Origin: Neiella holothuriorum
GTDB lineage: Bacteria; Pseudomonadota; Gammaproteobacteria; Enterobacterales; Neiellaceae
Direction: 5' to 3'
DNA length: 64,000 nt
Assembly (NCBI RefSeq): GCF_019457915.1
Contig: NZ_JAHZSS010000021.1
Location: 19,291 to 83,290, forward strand
In this document: piece by piece, positions 8,687-19,574 of the stretch
How positions within the stretch are numbered: position 1 is the first letter of the stretch
Layout: each line of letters starts with the position of its first letter
Notes under the pieces: generated by a model
The model's input: only the letters and a program-made list of their open reading frames with translations
What the model was told of the DNA's origin: nothing
The model's database searches: none
Made by a program: the position numbers and the translations under genes

Positions 8687-9988
8687 ATGATGAAACGAAT
8701 TACTCTCAGCGCTATTAAAGCTCTTGCCGTGGCGCTAGCGCTTCAGTCCTCAGCAATTGCCGAGCCACAACTTATTGATCGTGTTGTTGTTCGGGTCAAC
8801 AACTCGGTAGTCCTAGAAAGCGAAGTTCAGCGCATGTTGGAAGATGTTAAAGCCCGCGCTTTAGACGCTGGACAAACACTGCCGCGCGATAGTGTCCTGC
8901 GCACTCAAATCACCGAGCGCTTGGTTGATCGTAAATTACAACTCTCCATGGCTGATCGGATGGGACTTCGCATTTCAGATGCTCAACTCGATCAAACTAT
9001 TACCAGTGTGGCGGCCCAAGAAGGCATGACCATTGAGCAAATGCGCGCAGAGATTGAATCTGGCGGCAGCAGCTATCAGCTTTATCGCGAAGAGATCCGC
9101 GATGAATTGGTCATTGGTGACGTAACGCGCATGGCGGTTCGCAATCGCATTAATGTTTCGCCACAGGAAGTTGAAGGCCTTGCCAAAATGTTGGAAGAGC
9201 AAAGCCAAAATAACCGTGAGATGCATTTTGGCCACATTATGGTGATTGCAGATACGGATTCCAGTAAACAAGAAATTGAAGATGCTGAAGCCCGCATCAA
9301 TAAAATCCTGAGCCTGTTAAAAGAAGAAGGCTCTGATTTCCGCCGTCAAGCAACCACATCATCGCAAGGACCAAAAGCGTTGGAAGGTGGTGATTGGGGT
9401 TGGATGAACATTAACGAAGTGCCCACCATTTTTGCCGATTCATTGCGCAATGCCGACAAAGGCGATTTGCTTGGTCCTGTTCGCAGCCCAGTCGGCTTTC
9501 ACTTAATCAAAGTATTTGATGTGCGTGGTGTCGAAGCCGTTGAGCTTGAAGAAATTCACTCTCGCCACATCTTACTTAAGCCATCGATCATCATGAGCGA
9601 AGCCAAAGCTCGTTCAATGTTGCAGTCATTCGTCAAAGAATTACGCCAAGACGACAGCAAATTTGCAGAGCTGGCTGAAGAGTATTCAGAAGATCCAGGT
9701 TCAGCAGCCAATGGCGGTGATTTAGGTTGGGCCAATCCAGCGATGTATGTACCCGAATTTTCGGCACAACTTGGTGCGTTAGAAAAGAACCAAATTAGTG
9801 AGCCGTTCCGCACAACGCACGGTTGGCATATTGTTCAGTTGCTTGATAAGCGCATTCTCGATGCCTCAGAGCAACGCTGGGCAGACCGAGCTTATCAAAT
9901 GATCGCCAAACGTAAATTTACCGAAGAGTCAGCAACATGGTTACGCGAAATGCGTGAATCTGCTTACATTGATGTCATCGACGAGTAA
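8687..9988 (+). CDS. surA: Periplasmic chaperone/peptidyl-prolyl isomerase SurA
   Basis: SurA escorts unfolded outer-membrane proteins, including LptD, across the periplasm. The 433-residue product has a signal peptide (ALAVALALQSSAIA, cleavage about residue 25). A SurA_N domain begins at IDRVVVRVNNSVVLESEV. Two parvulin (PpiC) domains follow: the first around MHFGHIMVIAD to VGFHLIKVFDV, the second around IHSRHILLKPS to THGWHIVQLLDKR. The C-terminal helix completes the chaperone core. Two ATG codons are adjacent at 8687 and 8690. A dyad AGCCTGT/ACAGGCT at 8573-8599 lies in the upstream gap and may belong to its leader. pdxA begins 6 bases after the stop. Confidence 0.95.
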   Translation: MMKRITLSAIKALAVALALQSSAIAEPQLIDRVVVRVNNSVVLESEVQRMLEDVKARALDAGQTLPRDSVLRTQITERLVDRKLQLSMADRMGLRISDAQLDQTITSVAAQEGMTIEQMRAEIESGGSSYQLYREEIRDELVIGDVTRMAVRNRINVSPQEVEGLAKMLEEQSQNNREMHFGHIMVIADTDSSKQEIEDAEARINKILSLLKEEGSDFRRQATTSSQGPKALEGGDWGWMNINEVPTIFADSLRNADKGDLLGPVRSPVGFHLIKVFDVRGVEAVELEEIHSRHILLKPSIIMSEAKARSMLQSFVKELRQDDSKFAELAEEYSEDPGSAANGGDLGWANPAMYVPEFSAQLGALEKNQISEPFRTTHGWHIVQLLDKRILDASEQRWADRAYQMIAKRKFTEESATWLREMRESAYIDVIDE

Positions 9989-9994
9989 GCGCGA

Positions 9995-10999
9995 ATGACA
10001 TTACGTATCGCCATTACACCAGGAGAGCCCGCTGGCATCGGTCCAGATTTAGTCTTGAAGTTAGCTCAGCGAGACTGGCCAGTGCAATTGGTGGTTTGCG
10101 GCAATATAGAACTAATGCAACAACGGGCGGCACAGCTTGGCCTTCCCGTTTCGTTGCAGCATTACGATGCGAGCCAGCCGGCAGAGCCTTCAGTAGCCGG
10201 CACTTTGCACGTTGCAAATCATTCACTCGCAGCGCCGGTAGAAGCTGGCACATTGTCACCTGATAATGGCCCGTATGTTCTAGACACGTTGCTAACCGCT
10301 ATTAACGGCAATATGAGCGGTGAATTTAGTGCCGTCGTCACTGGCCCTGTGCATAAAGGCGTGATCAACGAAGCTGGAATTTCTTTTAGTGGTCACACCG
10401 AATTTTTTGCGCAGCACGCCAATACGCCAGATGTCGTGATGATGCTAGCAACCGAAGGTTTGCGCGTAGCATTAGTGACCACTCACATTCCTCTGGCCTA
10501 TGTTTCTAAAGCGATTACTGCCGATCGGGTAGAAAAAATAATTCGGATCCTGCACCACGATTTGCAGGAAAAATTTGCCATTGCCAACCCTCGAATTTAC
10601 GTGTGTGGCCTGAACCCTCACGCCGGCGAAGATGGTCATTTAGGTACCGAAGAAATCACGACCATCAACCCGGTCGTGACTCAATTGCGAGAGCAAGGCA
10701 TGGACTTAGTGGGTTGCTTGCCAGCCGACACGCTGTTCCAACCCAAATATTTAGATAACGCAGATGCTGTATTGGCTATGTATCACGATCAGGGCTTACC
10801 GGTGCTTAAAGCACGCGGCTTTGGCGCCTCGATGAACATCACCCTTGGCCTGCCATTTATTCGCACATCGGTTGATCACGGCACTGCACTTGAGCTTGCT
10901 GGCTCAGGCAATGCTGATGAAGGCAGCCTGATTGTCGCCTTATCTGAAGCCATTAAAATGGCTACAGCGCGAGCAGAACAAAAAGAGGCATCCGCGTGA
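9995..10999 (+). CDS. pdxA: 4-hydroxythreonine-4-phosphate dehydrogenase PdxA
   Basis: PdxA oxidises 4-phosphohydroxy-L-threonine in the DXP-dependent pyridoxal phosphate pathway. The 334-residue protein matches the family through its N-terminus ([20 protein letters not shown]), the substrate region [24 protein letters not shown] with the metal-binding His in SGHTEF, and [14 protein letters not shown] with the second metal His. [12 protein letters not shown] and [16 protein letters not shown] contain the third His. It starts 6 bases after surA and overlaps rsmA by 4 bases (GTGA), so the three are clearly one operon, the arrangement found in E. coli. Confidence 0.95.
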   Translation: MTLRIAITPGEPAGIGPDLVLKLAQRDWPVQLVVCGNIELMQQRAAQLGLPVSLQHYDASQPAEPSVAGTLHVANHSLAAPVEAGTLSPDNGPYVLDTLLTAINGNMSGEFSAVVTGPVHKGVINEAGISFSGHTEFFAQHANTPDVVMMLATEGLRVALVTTHIPLAYVSKAITADRVEKIIRILHHDLQEKFAIANPRIYVCGLNPHAGEDGHLGTEEITTINPVVTQLREQGMDLVGCLPADTLFQPKYLDNADAVLAMYHDQGLPVLKARGFGASMNITLGLPFIRTSVDHGTALELAGSGNADEGSLIVALSEAIKMATARAEQKEASA

Positions 11000-11829
11000 A
11001 CCAACGTAATCATTTAGGTCATACCGCTCGTAAGCGATTCGGCCAGAATTTCTTGACCGACACCCACGTTATTGATGGTATCGTTCGTGCCATTAATCCG
11101 CAGCCAGATGATACTCTGGTGGAAATTGGCCCTGGCTTAGGAGCCCTCACAGAGCCAGTTGCCGAAGTCGCGGATCATTTGCATGTGGTAGAGCTCGATC
11201 GCGATTTGGCTAAACGCCTGCGCCATCACCCGTTTATCGCCAGCAAACTGACCGTGCATGAAGGCGATGCGCTCAAGTTCGATTTTCGTCAGCTTTGCCA
11301 AGACGGCAAAAAAATCAAAGTATTCGGTAACCTGCCTTATAACGTATCGACGCCCTTAATTTTTCACCTGCTCACGTTTCAAGACAGCATTGAGAACATG
11401 CACTTCATGTTGCAAAAGGAAGTGGTCGTTCGCATGGCTGCAGGCCCTGGCAGTAAAGCCTATGGTCGCCTGTCAGTGATGACTCAATATTACTGTAAAG
11501 CTGTGCCTGTATTGGAAGTGCCGCCGACGGCTTTTAAACCATCACCAAAAGTCGACAGCGCTGTGGTTCGCTTAATTCCTGCGCCACCACGTTGGCCTGC
11601 AGACAATATTTCGATGCTTGAGCAAGTCGTCAGTGATGCATTTAATCAACGACGCAAAACTCTTCGTAACAGCTTAAAACGAAAGATTTCTGCAGATTCG
11701 TTACAACAACTTGGGATTGATCCTGGCTTACGCCCTGAGCAGATCTCCATCGAGCAGTTCGTAGAAATAAGTAATTATGTGAATCAGCATGGCTCGGTTG
11801 AAGACAACGCGGCAGAATCTCATGACTAA
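10996..11829 (+). CDS. rsmA: 16S rRNA (A1518/A1519) dimethyladenosine transferase RsmA (KsgA)
   Basis: RsmA dimethylates two adjacent adenines in helix 45 of 16S rRNA late in 30S assembly. The 277-residue product shows the SAM-dependent methyltransferase motifs in order: [10 protein letters not shown], motif [24 protein letters not shown], and the catalytic motif [19 protein letters not shown]. Next come [15 protein letters not shown] and the C-terminal [13 protein letters not shown]. The GTG start overlaps the pdxA stop (GTGA), and its last 8 bases overlap apaG, so translation of three genes is linked. Confidence 0.96.
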   Translation: MNQRNHLGHTARKRFGQNFLTDTHVIDGIVRAINPQPDDTLVEIGPGLGALTEPVAEVADHLHVVELDRDLAKRLRHHPFIASKLTVHEGDALKFDFRQLCQDGKKIKVFGNLPYNVSTPLIFHLLTFQDSIENMHFMLQKEVVVRMAAGPGSKAYGRLSVMTQYYCKAVPVLEVPPTAFKPSPKVDSAVVRLIPAPPRWPADNISMLEQVVSDAFNQRRKTLRNSLKRKISADSLQQLGIDPGLRPEQISIEQFVEISNYVNQHGSVEDNAAESHD

Positions 11830-12205
11830 AACCTTAAGTGATTCGATTTCCATTAAAGTTGAAGTCAGTTACTTAGAGCGGCAATCGCTCCCCGATCAAG
11901 ACCACTATTTATTTGCTTATAACATCACCATTACCAATCATGGTGATGAGCCTGCCAAGCTGATGACCCGCCATTGGCAAATTACCAATGGCGATGGCGA
12001 AGTGAATACAGTTGACGGCCCTGGTGTTGTTGGCAAGCAGCCCGATATCGCAAGTGGCGAACAATTTGCCTATACCAGCAGTGCCGTTATTGAAACAGCC
12101 GTCGGCACCATGCATGGCCATTACACATTCTGTAGCCAATCAGGCACAGTGTTTGATGTTCCTATTCCTGCTTTTCGTTTAGCTTCGCCCAACACACTCC
12201 ATTAG
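11822..12205 (+). CDS. apaG: ApaG family protein
   Basis: ApaG is a small FN3-like beta-sandwich protein (DUF525) of uncertain biochemical role, almost always encoded next to apaH. The 127-residue product (E. coli: 125) begins at ATG 11822, inside the last codons of rsmA. It shows the family pattern: [53 protein letters not shown], and the hallmark MHGHYTF near the C-terminus. A longer frame from 11789 only overlaps rsmA and lacks family support. The stop codon lies in the Shine-Dalgarno sequence of apaH. Confidence 0.94.
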   Translation: MTKTLSDSISIKVEVSYLERQSLPDQDHYLFAYNITITNHGDEPAKLMTRHWQITNGDGEVNTVDGPGVVGKQPDIASGEQFAYTSSAVIETAVGTMHGHYTFCSQSGTVFDVPIPAFRLASPNTLH

Positions 12206-12215
12206 GAGGCAACGC

Positions 12216-13025
12216 TTGGCGCTTTACTTAGTCGGTGATATTCAGGGCTGCTTTGATGAATTGCAGTTACTGCTCCAGCAAGTTGATTTTGGCAGCGACG
12301 ATACTCTCTGGCTGACGGGCGATCTAGTGGCGCGCGGGCCTAAGTCTCTCAAGACATTGCGTTGGGTTAAACAGCAACCAAATGTCCATACCGTGCTGGG
12401 CAACCACGATCTGCATTTGTTGGCGGTTGCCGAAGGCATTAAGCCAGCAAAAGCCAAAGATAAAATCGATTCGATTTTGACTGCGAAAGATCGCGATGAA
12501 TTAATGCAATGGTTGCGTCAACAACCTTTATTGATGCGCCATCCTGACTTTCCCATTGTTATGACTCACGCCGGTATTTACCCACGCTGGAGCGTTGAGC
12601 AAGCCGATATGCTGGCTCAAGAAGTCTCACAACAGCTACGGGGCAAACATTACCTCTCGCTACTCCAAGCAATGTACGGTGACTCACCTGCTATTTGGTC
12701 ATATCAGCTTATCGGCCCAGAGCGCTGGCGTTTTGTTATTAATGCACTGACGCGGATGCGTTTTTGTCACCCCAATGGCACATTGGAGTTAAATACTAAA
12801 GTCAGCCCAGAACATGCCGATGAGTTATTAACGCCATGGTTTGAATTGCATCATCAGCATCAATGTAATAGCCATAATTATGTCTTTGGGCATTGGGCTT
12901 CGTTGATGGGAAAAACTAATGAAAGTAGATACATAGCACTTGATACTGGGTGTGTTTGGGGCAATGAACTCACCATGCTGTGTTGGCAGTCTGGCAAGTA
13001 TTTCAAACAGCAAATGCTGTCCTGA
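12216..13025 (+). CDS. apaH: Symmetrical bis(5'-nucleosyl)-tetraphosphatase ApaH
   Basis: ApaH cleaves Ap4A to two ADP and also removes Np4 caps from RNA. The 269-residue product has the metallophosphatase motifs: GDIQGCFDELQ at the N-terminus, LTGDLVARGP, TVLGNHDLHLLAV, VMTHAGIYP and the C-terminal DTGCVWGNELTML. It uses a TTG start at 12216, supported by a perfect AGGAGG at 12204-12209 with 6 bases of spacing; no in-frame ATG sits near it. It is the last gene of the lptD operon. In enterics folA comes next, whereas here a chemoreceptor gene and a DUF3718 gene separate them. Confidence 0.95.
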   Translation: MALYLVGDIQGCFDELQLLLQQVDFGSDDTLWLTGDLVARGPKSLKTLRWVKQQPNVHTVLGNHDLHLLAVAEGIKPAKAKDKIDSILTAKDRDELMQWLRQQPLLMRHPDFPIVMTHAGIYPRWSVEQADMLAQEVSQQLRGKHYLSLLQAMYGDSPAIWSYQLIGPERWRFVINALTRMRFCHPNGTLELNTKVSPEHADELLTPWFELHHQHQCNSHNYVFGHWASLMGKTNESRYIALDTGCVWGNELTMLCWQSGKYFKQQMLS

Positions 13026-13136
13026 TTGCGCCAAAACCATAGATAAACCACATGAATTCCGGTACTTTGGTCACAAAAATAACAATATAAAAACCGTATT
13101 AACATTTAACAATTTTTAGTCAGGAATAAATTTGGC

Positions 13137-15161
13137 ATGAAACTATCTGTAGCAATGCGAGTCATTCTTGGGTTCACCGTCATTACGGCGCTGCTGTTGT
13201 TTAGTGGCGCCAGCTCGTTGTTCTCACTAAGCACTGTTAACACCTCGCAAAAGCAAGTTAACGATGTGGCCATCCCCACCTTAAACGCTGTTAGCAATTT
13301 ACAATTGAAAATTGCTGCCAGCCATACTGTCGGCCTGGAAGTTTACTATACCGACACCACCAGCAAACTTGATCAAAATGTTGGTTTATTTGAGCAAAGC
13401 TTGGTCGAACTCGCAGGTGCCTTAACCACATTAGATACCATCCAGTTCGACAACCGCGAATTTACGGACAAACGCCAAAGCGCAGCAAACATCGTCGCGT
13501 CATACGATAAGCTTGCTCGCGAATCAATCAGTGCGCACCGCAACAGTTTAGTGGCGCGACAACAAGCACTCGATAGCTTCGATGAGATCTCAGATGCGGC
13601 GGATGATGCTGGCGGTTATTTACTGGACTTGCTTGACGCCACAGAAAGCGAAGATGACGAAGCTTCTCAGCTGGTGGCAAGCTTAGCCAATAGTCTGGAA
13701 GCAAAAACAGTATCAATTCAAACGGTATTGCAAGACGTGTTAACCATGACGCGTACCGAGCAGTTGAAGACGGGTAAAAGTGAAATTGACTTTGTTATCC
13801 GTGATATCCAAGGCACTTTCAGCCAAATTGCTCAGTATCAAGATCAACTCCAAGAGCCTGAGTATGTCGATGACGCTAAAGACGCGATCGACAGCCTAAT
13901 ACAAATGCTTACAAGCAGTCAGTCTCCGTTGTCTCAACAGCGTATTGCCATTGAGCAACAACAAACTGCCGAGTTACGTCACGATCAGTTTGAAGCGCAG
14001 AGCAAAGAGTTATCAACGCTACTGATTGCCATGGCAGAAACGGTTAGTCAGTTCAGCCAGCAAGCTCAGCAAGACGTCACCCAAGTGGTGAGTAGCGGTA
14101 AGCAAATCAATACCATTGTGATGATCATTTCTGTGCTACTCGCCGCGGGAATTGCATTTGTGGTGGTTCGTAGCATTATCCGGCCGCTAAACCGCGTCAA
14201 CTCGATGCTGAAGACCATTGCTTCAGGTGATTTAACGCATCGCTTAGAAGACTCGCAAAACGATGAGTTTGGCGTTCTGTCGGGTAACGTCAACATTCTG
14301 ACCGACAACCTGCGCCAGTTGATTAACGGCATTGTTGATCGCTCAAGTCAGTTAGGCTCTGCTGCCGAACAAACATCGGCCATTACCGAGCAAACCACAG
14401 CTTCAATTCAGCAACAGCGCTCTGAGATTGAACAGGTTGCAGCTGCAACCACAGAAATGAATAGCACAGCTCAGCAAGTTGTTAATAGCGCCAATGACAC
14501 CTTAGCAGCCATCAAACACGCTGATGATGAAGCAGAGCACGTTAAAGAGCTTGCTCTTACTAACCGTCAAACCATGGAATCCTTGGCGGAAGAAGTCGAC
14601 AACGCTTCTGCGGTAATTAATCAACTGCATGAAGATAGCACCAGCATTAGCTCGGTACTTGATGTCATCCGCGGTGTTGCTGAGCAAACCAACTTGCTGG
14701 CACTTAACGCGGCGATTGAAGCGGCTCGCGCCGGCGAACAAGGCCGAGGCTTTGCGGTCGTTGCTGATGAAGTTCGTTCACTTGCCAGCCGTACTCAGCA
14801 ATCGACGCAAGAAATCAATGACATGATTGAGAAGCTGCAAGAAGGTGCGGAGCGTGCTGTGAAATCCATGGTACAAGGCAAAGAAAAAGCAACCCAGTGT
14901 GTGAAGCAAACTGAAGAGTCCACCAATGCGCTACAGGTCATTACGGACTCGGTACACCATGCTCACGACATTAGCAGCCAGATTAATACCGCAGCTCAGG
15001 AGCAAACCTCTGTGACCGCGCAAATCAGCGAGCGACTCGAGCAGATCGTGACCATTGCCGAAGAGAATGCATCTGGTGCACAACAAACCTCACAGGCTAG
15101 TCACCAAGTCTCTGAGCTATCGACTCAGCTTAAGCAATCCATTGAGCAATTCGTTGTCTAA
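13137..15161 (+). CDS. Methyl-accepting chemotaxis protein (transmembrane)
   Basis: A 674-residue chemoreceptor. Transmembrane helix 1 is at about residues 7-29 and helix 2 at about 323-346 ([18 protein letters not shown]), enclosing a roughly 290-residue, almost entirely helical periplasmic domain that suggests a helical-bundle sensor of the double four-helix type. A HAMP domain follows ([20 protein letters not shown]). The cytoplasmic signalling coiled coil has the conserved hairpin tip [20 protein letters not shown] near residue 515 and [15 protein letters not shown]. No CheR-docking pentapeptide is present; the protein ends in SIEQFVV. Ligand cannot be deduced. The gene is monocistronic, with a terminator directly after it. 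Confidence 0.93.
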   Translation: MKLSVAMRVILGFTVITALLLFSGASSLFSLSTVNTSQKQVNDVAIPTLNAVSNLQLKIAASHTVGLEVYYTDTTSKLDQNVGLFEQSLVELAGALTTLDTIQFDNREFTDKRQSAANIVASYDKLARESISAHRNSLVARQQALDSFDEISDAADDAGGYLLDLLDATESEDDEASQLVASLANSLEAKTVSIQTVLQDVLTMTRTEQLKTGKSEIDFVIRDIQGTFSQIAQYQDQLQEPEYVDDAKDAIDSLIQMLTSSQSPLSQQRIAIEQQQTAELRHDQFEAQSKELSTLLIAMAETVSQFSQQAQQDVTQVVSSGKQINTIVMIISVLLAAGIAFVVVRSIIRPLNRVNSMLKTIASGDLTHRLEDSQNDEFGVLSGNVNILTDNLRQLINGIVDRSSQLGSAAEQTSAITEQTTASIQQQRSEIEQVAAATTEMNSTAQQVVNSANDTLAAIKHADDEAEHVKELALTNRQTMESLAEEVDNASAVINQLHEDSTSISSVLDVIRGVAEQTNLLALNAAIEAARAGEQGRGFAVVADEVRSLASRTQQSTQEINDMIEKLQEGAERAVKSMVQGKEKATQCVKQTEESTNALQVITDSVHHAHDISSQINTAAQEQTSVTAQISERLEQIVTIAEENASGAQQTSQASHQVSELSTQLKQSIEQFVV

Positions 15162-15185
15162 CCAACGTCTAACCGAGCTTTAGCA

Positions 15186-15217
15186 ACAAAAAACGCGCCA
15201 TGTAGGCGCGTTTTTTT
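15186..15217 (+). terminator. Intrinsic terminator of the chemoreceptor gene
   Basis: CGCGCC (15194-15199) pairs with GGCGCG (15205-15210), extended by flanking A/T pairs, and is followed by seven T. It ends the plus-strand chemoreceptor transcript and lies 20 bases before the convergent DUF3718 gene. Confidence 0.9.
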
Positions 15218-15237
15218 ATGCCGAGAACAAAAGGCAA

Positions 15238-15633
15238 TTAGTTGATACGAGATTGAATCGCTGCAACCGTAGCAGAACCGCCATGCCCATTAGCATTAGC
15301 CCAGTCCAATATCGTCTGGCCGTCTTTTTCTGGCGCACTTAGAATTTTCTTAGACAGTTTCTTGGCGATAAACTCACCTGTGTCATCAGCATTCTTAGAC
15401 ATAGCAAAACGCAGTAAGCTCAAGCCGTTGCACTCAAAGCCAACGTAAATGTCGCGCAAGCGCAGTGACGCATTTTTCAACGCTTTACGAACACGAGATT
15501 TATCGTTTTGTGCAGTGTACTCACACACACTGGTTAGGGCCTGCTCAACGCTATTAGCATTTGCTGAAGGCAAAGAAATCATAGATACGCTGAGTACCGC
15601 ACTCACGGCTAGCGCTTTGGCCAAAGAAGACAT
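15238..15633 (-). CDS. DUF3718 domain-containing exported protein
   Basis: A 131-residue protein with a signal peptide (LAKALAVSAVLSVSMISLPSANA, cleavage about residue 26). The rest matches my recollection of DUF3718, a small exported family of Alteromonadales: VCEYTAQNDKSRVRKALK, RLRDIYVGFECNGLSLLRFA, then ETGEFIAKKL-like sequence (here DTGEFIAKKLSKKI). Two cysteines in the mature part (VCEY and FECN) could form a disulfide in the periplasm. The C-terminus (DGQTILDWANANGHGG) resembles an ankyrin-like helix pair. Function is unknown. It stands alone, convergent with the chemoreceptor. Confidence 0.75.
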   Translation of the reverse strand: MSSLAKALAVSAVLSVSMISLPSANANSVEQALTSVCEYTAQNDKSRVRKALKNASLRLRDIYVGFECNGLSLLRFAMSKNADDTGEFIAKKLSKKILSAPEKDGQTILDWANANGHGGSATVAAIQSRIN

Positions 15634-15745
15634 CTTGTACTCCTAGAAAATAAGTCATTAATTGAGCTAATGTTACCGAATTTTCACCCTGCAACCCACA
15701 TTTTATTTGTGCTTAATAACAAGTTTCTAACCACTGCCTGTTACT

Positions 15746-16228
15746 TTAAATTGCCAAATGCACGAATTCGCATGCATGGTCATTTTTATCGTCTTTTTCG
15801 TGACGGGATACTGACACCTGACGGAATTTTGTGGGCCATTCAGGGAAGTAAGCATCGCCTTCCGGCTCGGCATCAATGAAGGTTAAATACAGGTCTGTGG
15901 CCATCGGTAAGAAGTGCTGATAGATCTGACCGCCGCCAATAATCATGACATCTTCGGTGGCTTTACTCGCCAACTCGATGGCTTGCGTTGGGCTTCGAAC
16001 GACCTCTACACCATCCGCTCGATAGTCCTCATCTCGTGTCACCACAATATTCATTCGGCCCGGCAACGGGCGACCAATCGATTCAAAGGTTTTGCGTCCC
16101 ATGACAACAGGTTTGCCCATCGTCACAGCTTTAAAATGTTTAAGATCGGCAGGCATGTGCCAAGGCATTTTGTTGTCTTTACCTATGACGCGGTTTCGAC
16201 CCATTGCCGCGATCAGAGAAATTCGCAT
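15746..16228 (-). CDS. folA: Dihydrofolate reductase
   Basis: Reduces dihydrofolate to tetrahydrofolate with NADPH and is the target of trimethoprim. The 160-residue product aligns with E. coli FolA: ISLIAAMGRNRVIGKDNKMP at the N-terminus, WHMPADLKHFK with the catalytic acidic residue, MGRKTFESIGRPLPGR for NADPH binding, IIGGGQIYQHFLP and LTFIDAEPEGDAYFPEW. I start at MRISLIAAMG (16228), which matches E. coli MISLIAAL. An in-frame ATG at 16243 would add five residues. It is monocistronic and follows obgE with a terminator between them. Confidence 0.93.
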   Translation of the reverse strand: MRISLIAAMGRNRVIGKDNKMPWHMPADLKHFKAVTMGKPVVMGRKTFESIGRPLPGRMNIVVTRDEDYRADGVEVVRSPTQAIELASKATEDVMIIGGGQIYQHFLPMATDLYLTFIDAEPEGDAYFPEWPTKFRQVSVSRHEKDDKNDHACEFVHLAI

Positions 16229-16294
16229 GTCACCATTACTCATTGAAATGTTAGTGGGCTAGGATAACAACCAAAGAATGGTTGCGCCAAATAG

Positions 16295-16318
16295 CAAAAA
16301 AGCAGCCCTTGGGCTGCT
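16295..16318 (-). terminator. Intrinsic terminator after obgE
   Basis: On the minus strand AGCAGCCC-AA-GGGCTGCT is followed by a T-run (plus-strand A-run at 16296-16301). It lies 24 bases after the obgE stop. Confidence 0.85.
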
Positions 16319-16342
16319 CATTCACGTTTTACCTTAACTTGC

Positions 16343-17533
<1,191 letters not shown>

Positions 17534-17622
17534 CTATTGCTGATCTCTCAGGAATTTTAGGGGCTGTTGGAGGTTGCTGCAAAAAAGTGGCGCTATTTGC
17601 AAAGCAACAAGGCTTTCATAAA

Positions 17623-17655
17623 ACAAAAAGCCCCACCGAACACGGCAGGGCTTTT
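17623..17655 (-). terminator. Intrinsic terminator between rpmA and obgE
   Basis: Read on the minus strand, AAGCCCTGCCG and CGGTGGGGCTT form an 11 bp stem with two G-T wobbles around TGTT, followed by TTTTTGTTTT. It would terminate most rplU-rpmA transcripts and attenuate obgE. Confidence 0.85.
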
Positions 17656-17674
17656 CAAGTTAAGGCGGTCGAAA

Positions 17675-17929
17675 TTACGCTACGATGCTAACGAATTTAC
17701 GATTTTTAGGGCCTTTAACTTCAAACTTAACAACACCGTCTGCAGTTGCAAACAAAGTGTGGTCTTTACCAATACCAACGTTGTCACCAGCGTGGAATTT
17801 TGTACCACGTTGACGAACTAAGATGTTACCAGCTAAAACTGTTTGACCGCCGTAGCGCTTAACACCAAGACGTTTACTTTCAGAATCGCGGCCGTTTCGA
17901 GTACTACCGCCAGCTTTTTTGTGTGCCAT
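17675..17929 (-). CDS. rpmA: 50S ribosomal protein L27
   Basis: Ribosomal protein bL27, whose N-terminus reaches the peptidyl transferase centre. The 84-residue protein begins [20 protein letters not shown], the classic bL27 start in which [15 protein letters not shown] needs no N-terminal processing. It continues [20 protein letters not shown] and [20 protein letters not shown]. It lies 18 bases downstream of rplU and shares its transcript. Confidence 0.98.
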   Translation of the reverse strand: MAHKKAGGSTRNGRDSESKRLGVKRYGGQTVLAGNILVRQRGTKFHAGDNVGIGKDHTLFATADGVVKFEVKGPKNRKFVSIVA

Positions 17930-17947
17930 TAGTTATGACTCCTCTGA

Positions 17948-18259
17948 TTAACCGCTAATTGCAGTGATTTTCACTTCAGTGAACCACTGACGATGTCCCG
18001 CTTGCTTGCGAGAGTGCTTACGGCGATTGAACTTAACAATCTTAACTTTCTTGCCGCGACCGTGAGTCACAACTTCTGCTTTAACTTTTCCGCCTTCAAC
18101 GAAAGGTGCGCCGATTGTTACATCGTCACCGTTCGCGACTAACAGGACTTTGTCGAATTCAACGGCAGTGCCGGTTTCGACGTCCAGCTTTTCCAGGCGG
18201 ACGGTTTGGCCTTCTGCAACTCGGTGCTGTTTACCGCCACTTTGAAAAACCGCGTACAT
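17948..18259 (-). CDS. rplU: 50S ribosomal protein L21
   Basis: Ribosomal protein bL21, which binds 23S rRNA with L20. The 103-residue product begins [20 protein letters not shown] and continues [20 protein letters not shown], ending with the basic rRNA-binding segment [19 protein letters not shown] and FTEVKITAI. First gene of rplU-rpmA. Its leader contains a perfect dyad (separate entry) that could be an autoregulatory or protective structure. Confidence 0.98.
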   Translation of the reverse strand: MYAVFQSGGKQHRVAEGQTVRLEKLDVETGTAVEFDKVLLVANGDDVTIGAPFVEGGKVKAEVVTHGRGKKVKIVKFNRRKHSRKQAGHRQWFTEVKITAISG

Positions 18260-18282
18260 ATTTCTTATACTCCGAAAATTTC

Positions 18283-18307
18283 AGTACCTTTTATAAGGCA
18301 AGGTACT
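18283..18307 (-). promoter_or_regulatory. Hairpin in the rplU leader
   Basis: AGTACCTT and AAGGTACT form a perfect 8 bp dyad with a 9 nt loop, 24-48 bases upstream of the rplU start, so it would fold in the 5' untranslated RNA. L21 leaders are known in Bacillus; whether this is an autoregulatory ribosomal-protein leader here is an inference. Confidence 0.4.
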
Positions 18308-18498
18308 TGTAGCCTTAAAACTTTAGGGCGCGAATTCTATGCGATCTACAAACAAAAAACAACTGTCTAGCGGCAACCTTCGTTCGTTTTTTGCACACAG
18401 TGGAAATCATTCGTTTGTCTAACTGTCTTAATGGTCAATTTGAGCGTAAACTCCTTTCAACTTTTGCCCCCTAACTGCTTCATATTTCGACAAGTCAG

Positions 18499-19470
18499 AT
18501 GAAATTGGATCGAATTCAGCATATCGCCCAAGGCGACATGAATGCCGTCAATACATTAATTGGCGAACAGCTCACTTCCGATGTGGCGCTGATTAATCAA
18601 CTTGGTTTTTATATCGTCAATAGCGGCGGAAAGCGACTTCGTCCGCTGCTAACGGTATTGGCCGCGCGCGCCCTTGGCTATAACGGCAAACACCATATTC
18701 AACTCGCCACGCTAATTGAGTTTATTCACACAGCAACCCTGTTACATGATGATGTGGTGGATGAATCAACCATGCGCCGTGGTCGAGAAACGGCCAACGC
18801 ATTGTTTGGTAATCAAGCCAGCGTTTTGGTGGGCGACTTCCTTTATACACGCGCTTTTCAAATGATGGTTCAGTTTGATGACATGAAAGTGATGGACATC
18901 TTATCTGACGCGACTAATCGAATTGCCGAAGGTGAAGTCTTGCAGCTCATGAACGTTAATGATTCAGCTGTTGATGAAGCCAATTACTTCCAAGTGATTT
19001 ATTGCAAAACGGCCAAGCTTTTTGAAGCTGCGACCCGTCTAGCCGCAGTGATATCAGCGCAAACACCCGATATCGAACAAGCGATGCTTGATTATGGCAA
19101 ACACTTGGGCACAGCATTTCAGCTCATTGACGATGTACTCGACTACACCGCAGATGCCGACACAATGGGAAAAAATGCCGGCGATGATTTAGCTGAAGGC
19201 AAACCCACCTTGCCGTTGCTGCACGCCATGCGAAACGGCAACGAAGCCGAAGCGGCTTTAATTAAAGATGCCATCGAGAACGCGAATGGATTACCGCATT
19301 TAGCCACTATTCAGGCAACCATGGCTCGTGTTGGCTCGCTTGATTACACTCGTCAAAAGGCTGAAGAAGAAGCCGACAAAGCCATTGCCGCGCTAAGCTT
19401 TATGGCAGATTCGGAGTATAAACAAGCACTGATCGGCTTGGCTAACATTGCTGTGGAGCGTAATCACTAA
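18499..19470 (+). CDS. ispB: Octaprenyl diphosphate synthase IspB
   Basis: A trans-isoprenyl diphosphate synthase that makes the C40 side chain of ubiquinone and menaquinone. The 323-residue protein has the two aspartate-rich motifs: LLHDDVVDESTMRRGRETAN (first DDxxD) and FQLIDDVLDYTADADTMGKN (second). SGGKRLRPLLTVLAAR and FHTATLLHDD-type sequence (IEFIHTATLLHDD) also fit. It is divergent from rplU-rpmA-obgE, exactly as in E. coli. Chain length cannot be read from sequence alone; the synteny supports IspB over geranylgeranyl or farnesyl synthases. Confidence 0.94.
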   Translation: MKLDRIQHIAQGDMNAVNTLIGEQLTSDVALINQLGFYIVNSGGKRLRPLLTVLAARALGYNGKHHIQLATLIEFIHTATLLHDDVVDESTMRRGRETANALFGNQASVLVGDFLYTRAFQMMVQFDDMKVMDILSDATNRIAEGEVLQLMNVNDSAVDEANYFQVIYCKTAKLFEAATRLAAVISAQTPDIEQAMLDYGKHLGTAFQLIDDVLDYTADADTMGKNAGDDLAEGKPTLPLLHAMRNGNEAEAALIKDAIENANGLPHLATIQATMARVGSLDYTRQKAEEEADKAIAALSFMADSEYKQALIGLANIAVERNH

Positions 19471-19530
19471 TTGCACTTACGCTCAACTTGAGCGTATGTT
19501 CATCGTTTAATATTCAATGAGCCACAAACA

Positions 19531-19558
19531 AAAAAACCAGCCGATTGGCTGGTTTTTT
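19531..19558. terminator. Bidirectional terminator between ispB and mdh
   Basis: AAAAAACCAGCC-GATT-GGCTGGTTTTTT is a perfect 12 bp dyad with A- and T-runs on both sides, so it can stop the convergent ispB and mdh transcripts. Confidence 0.92.
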
Positions 19559-19574
19559 TATCGTTCAGTATCAG

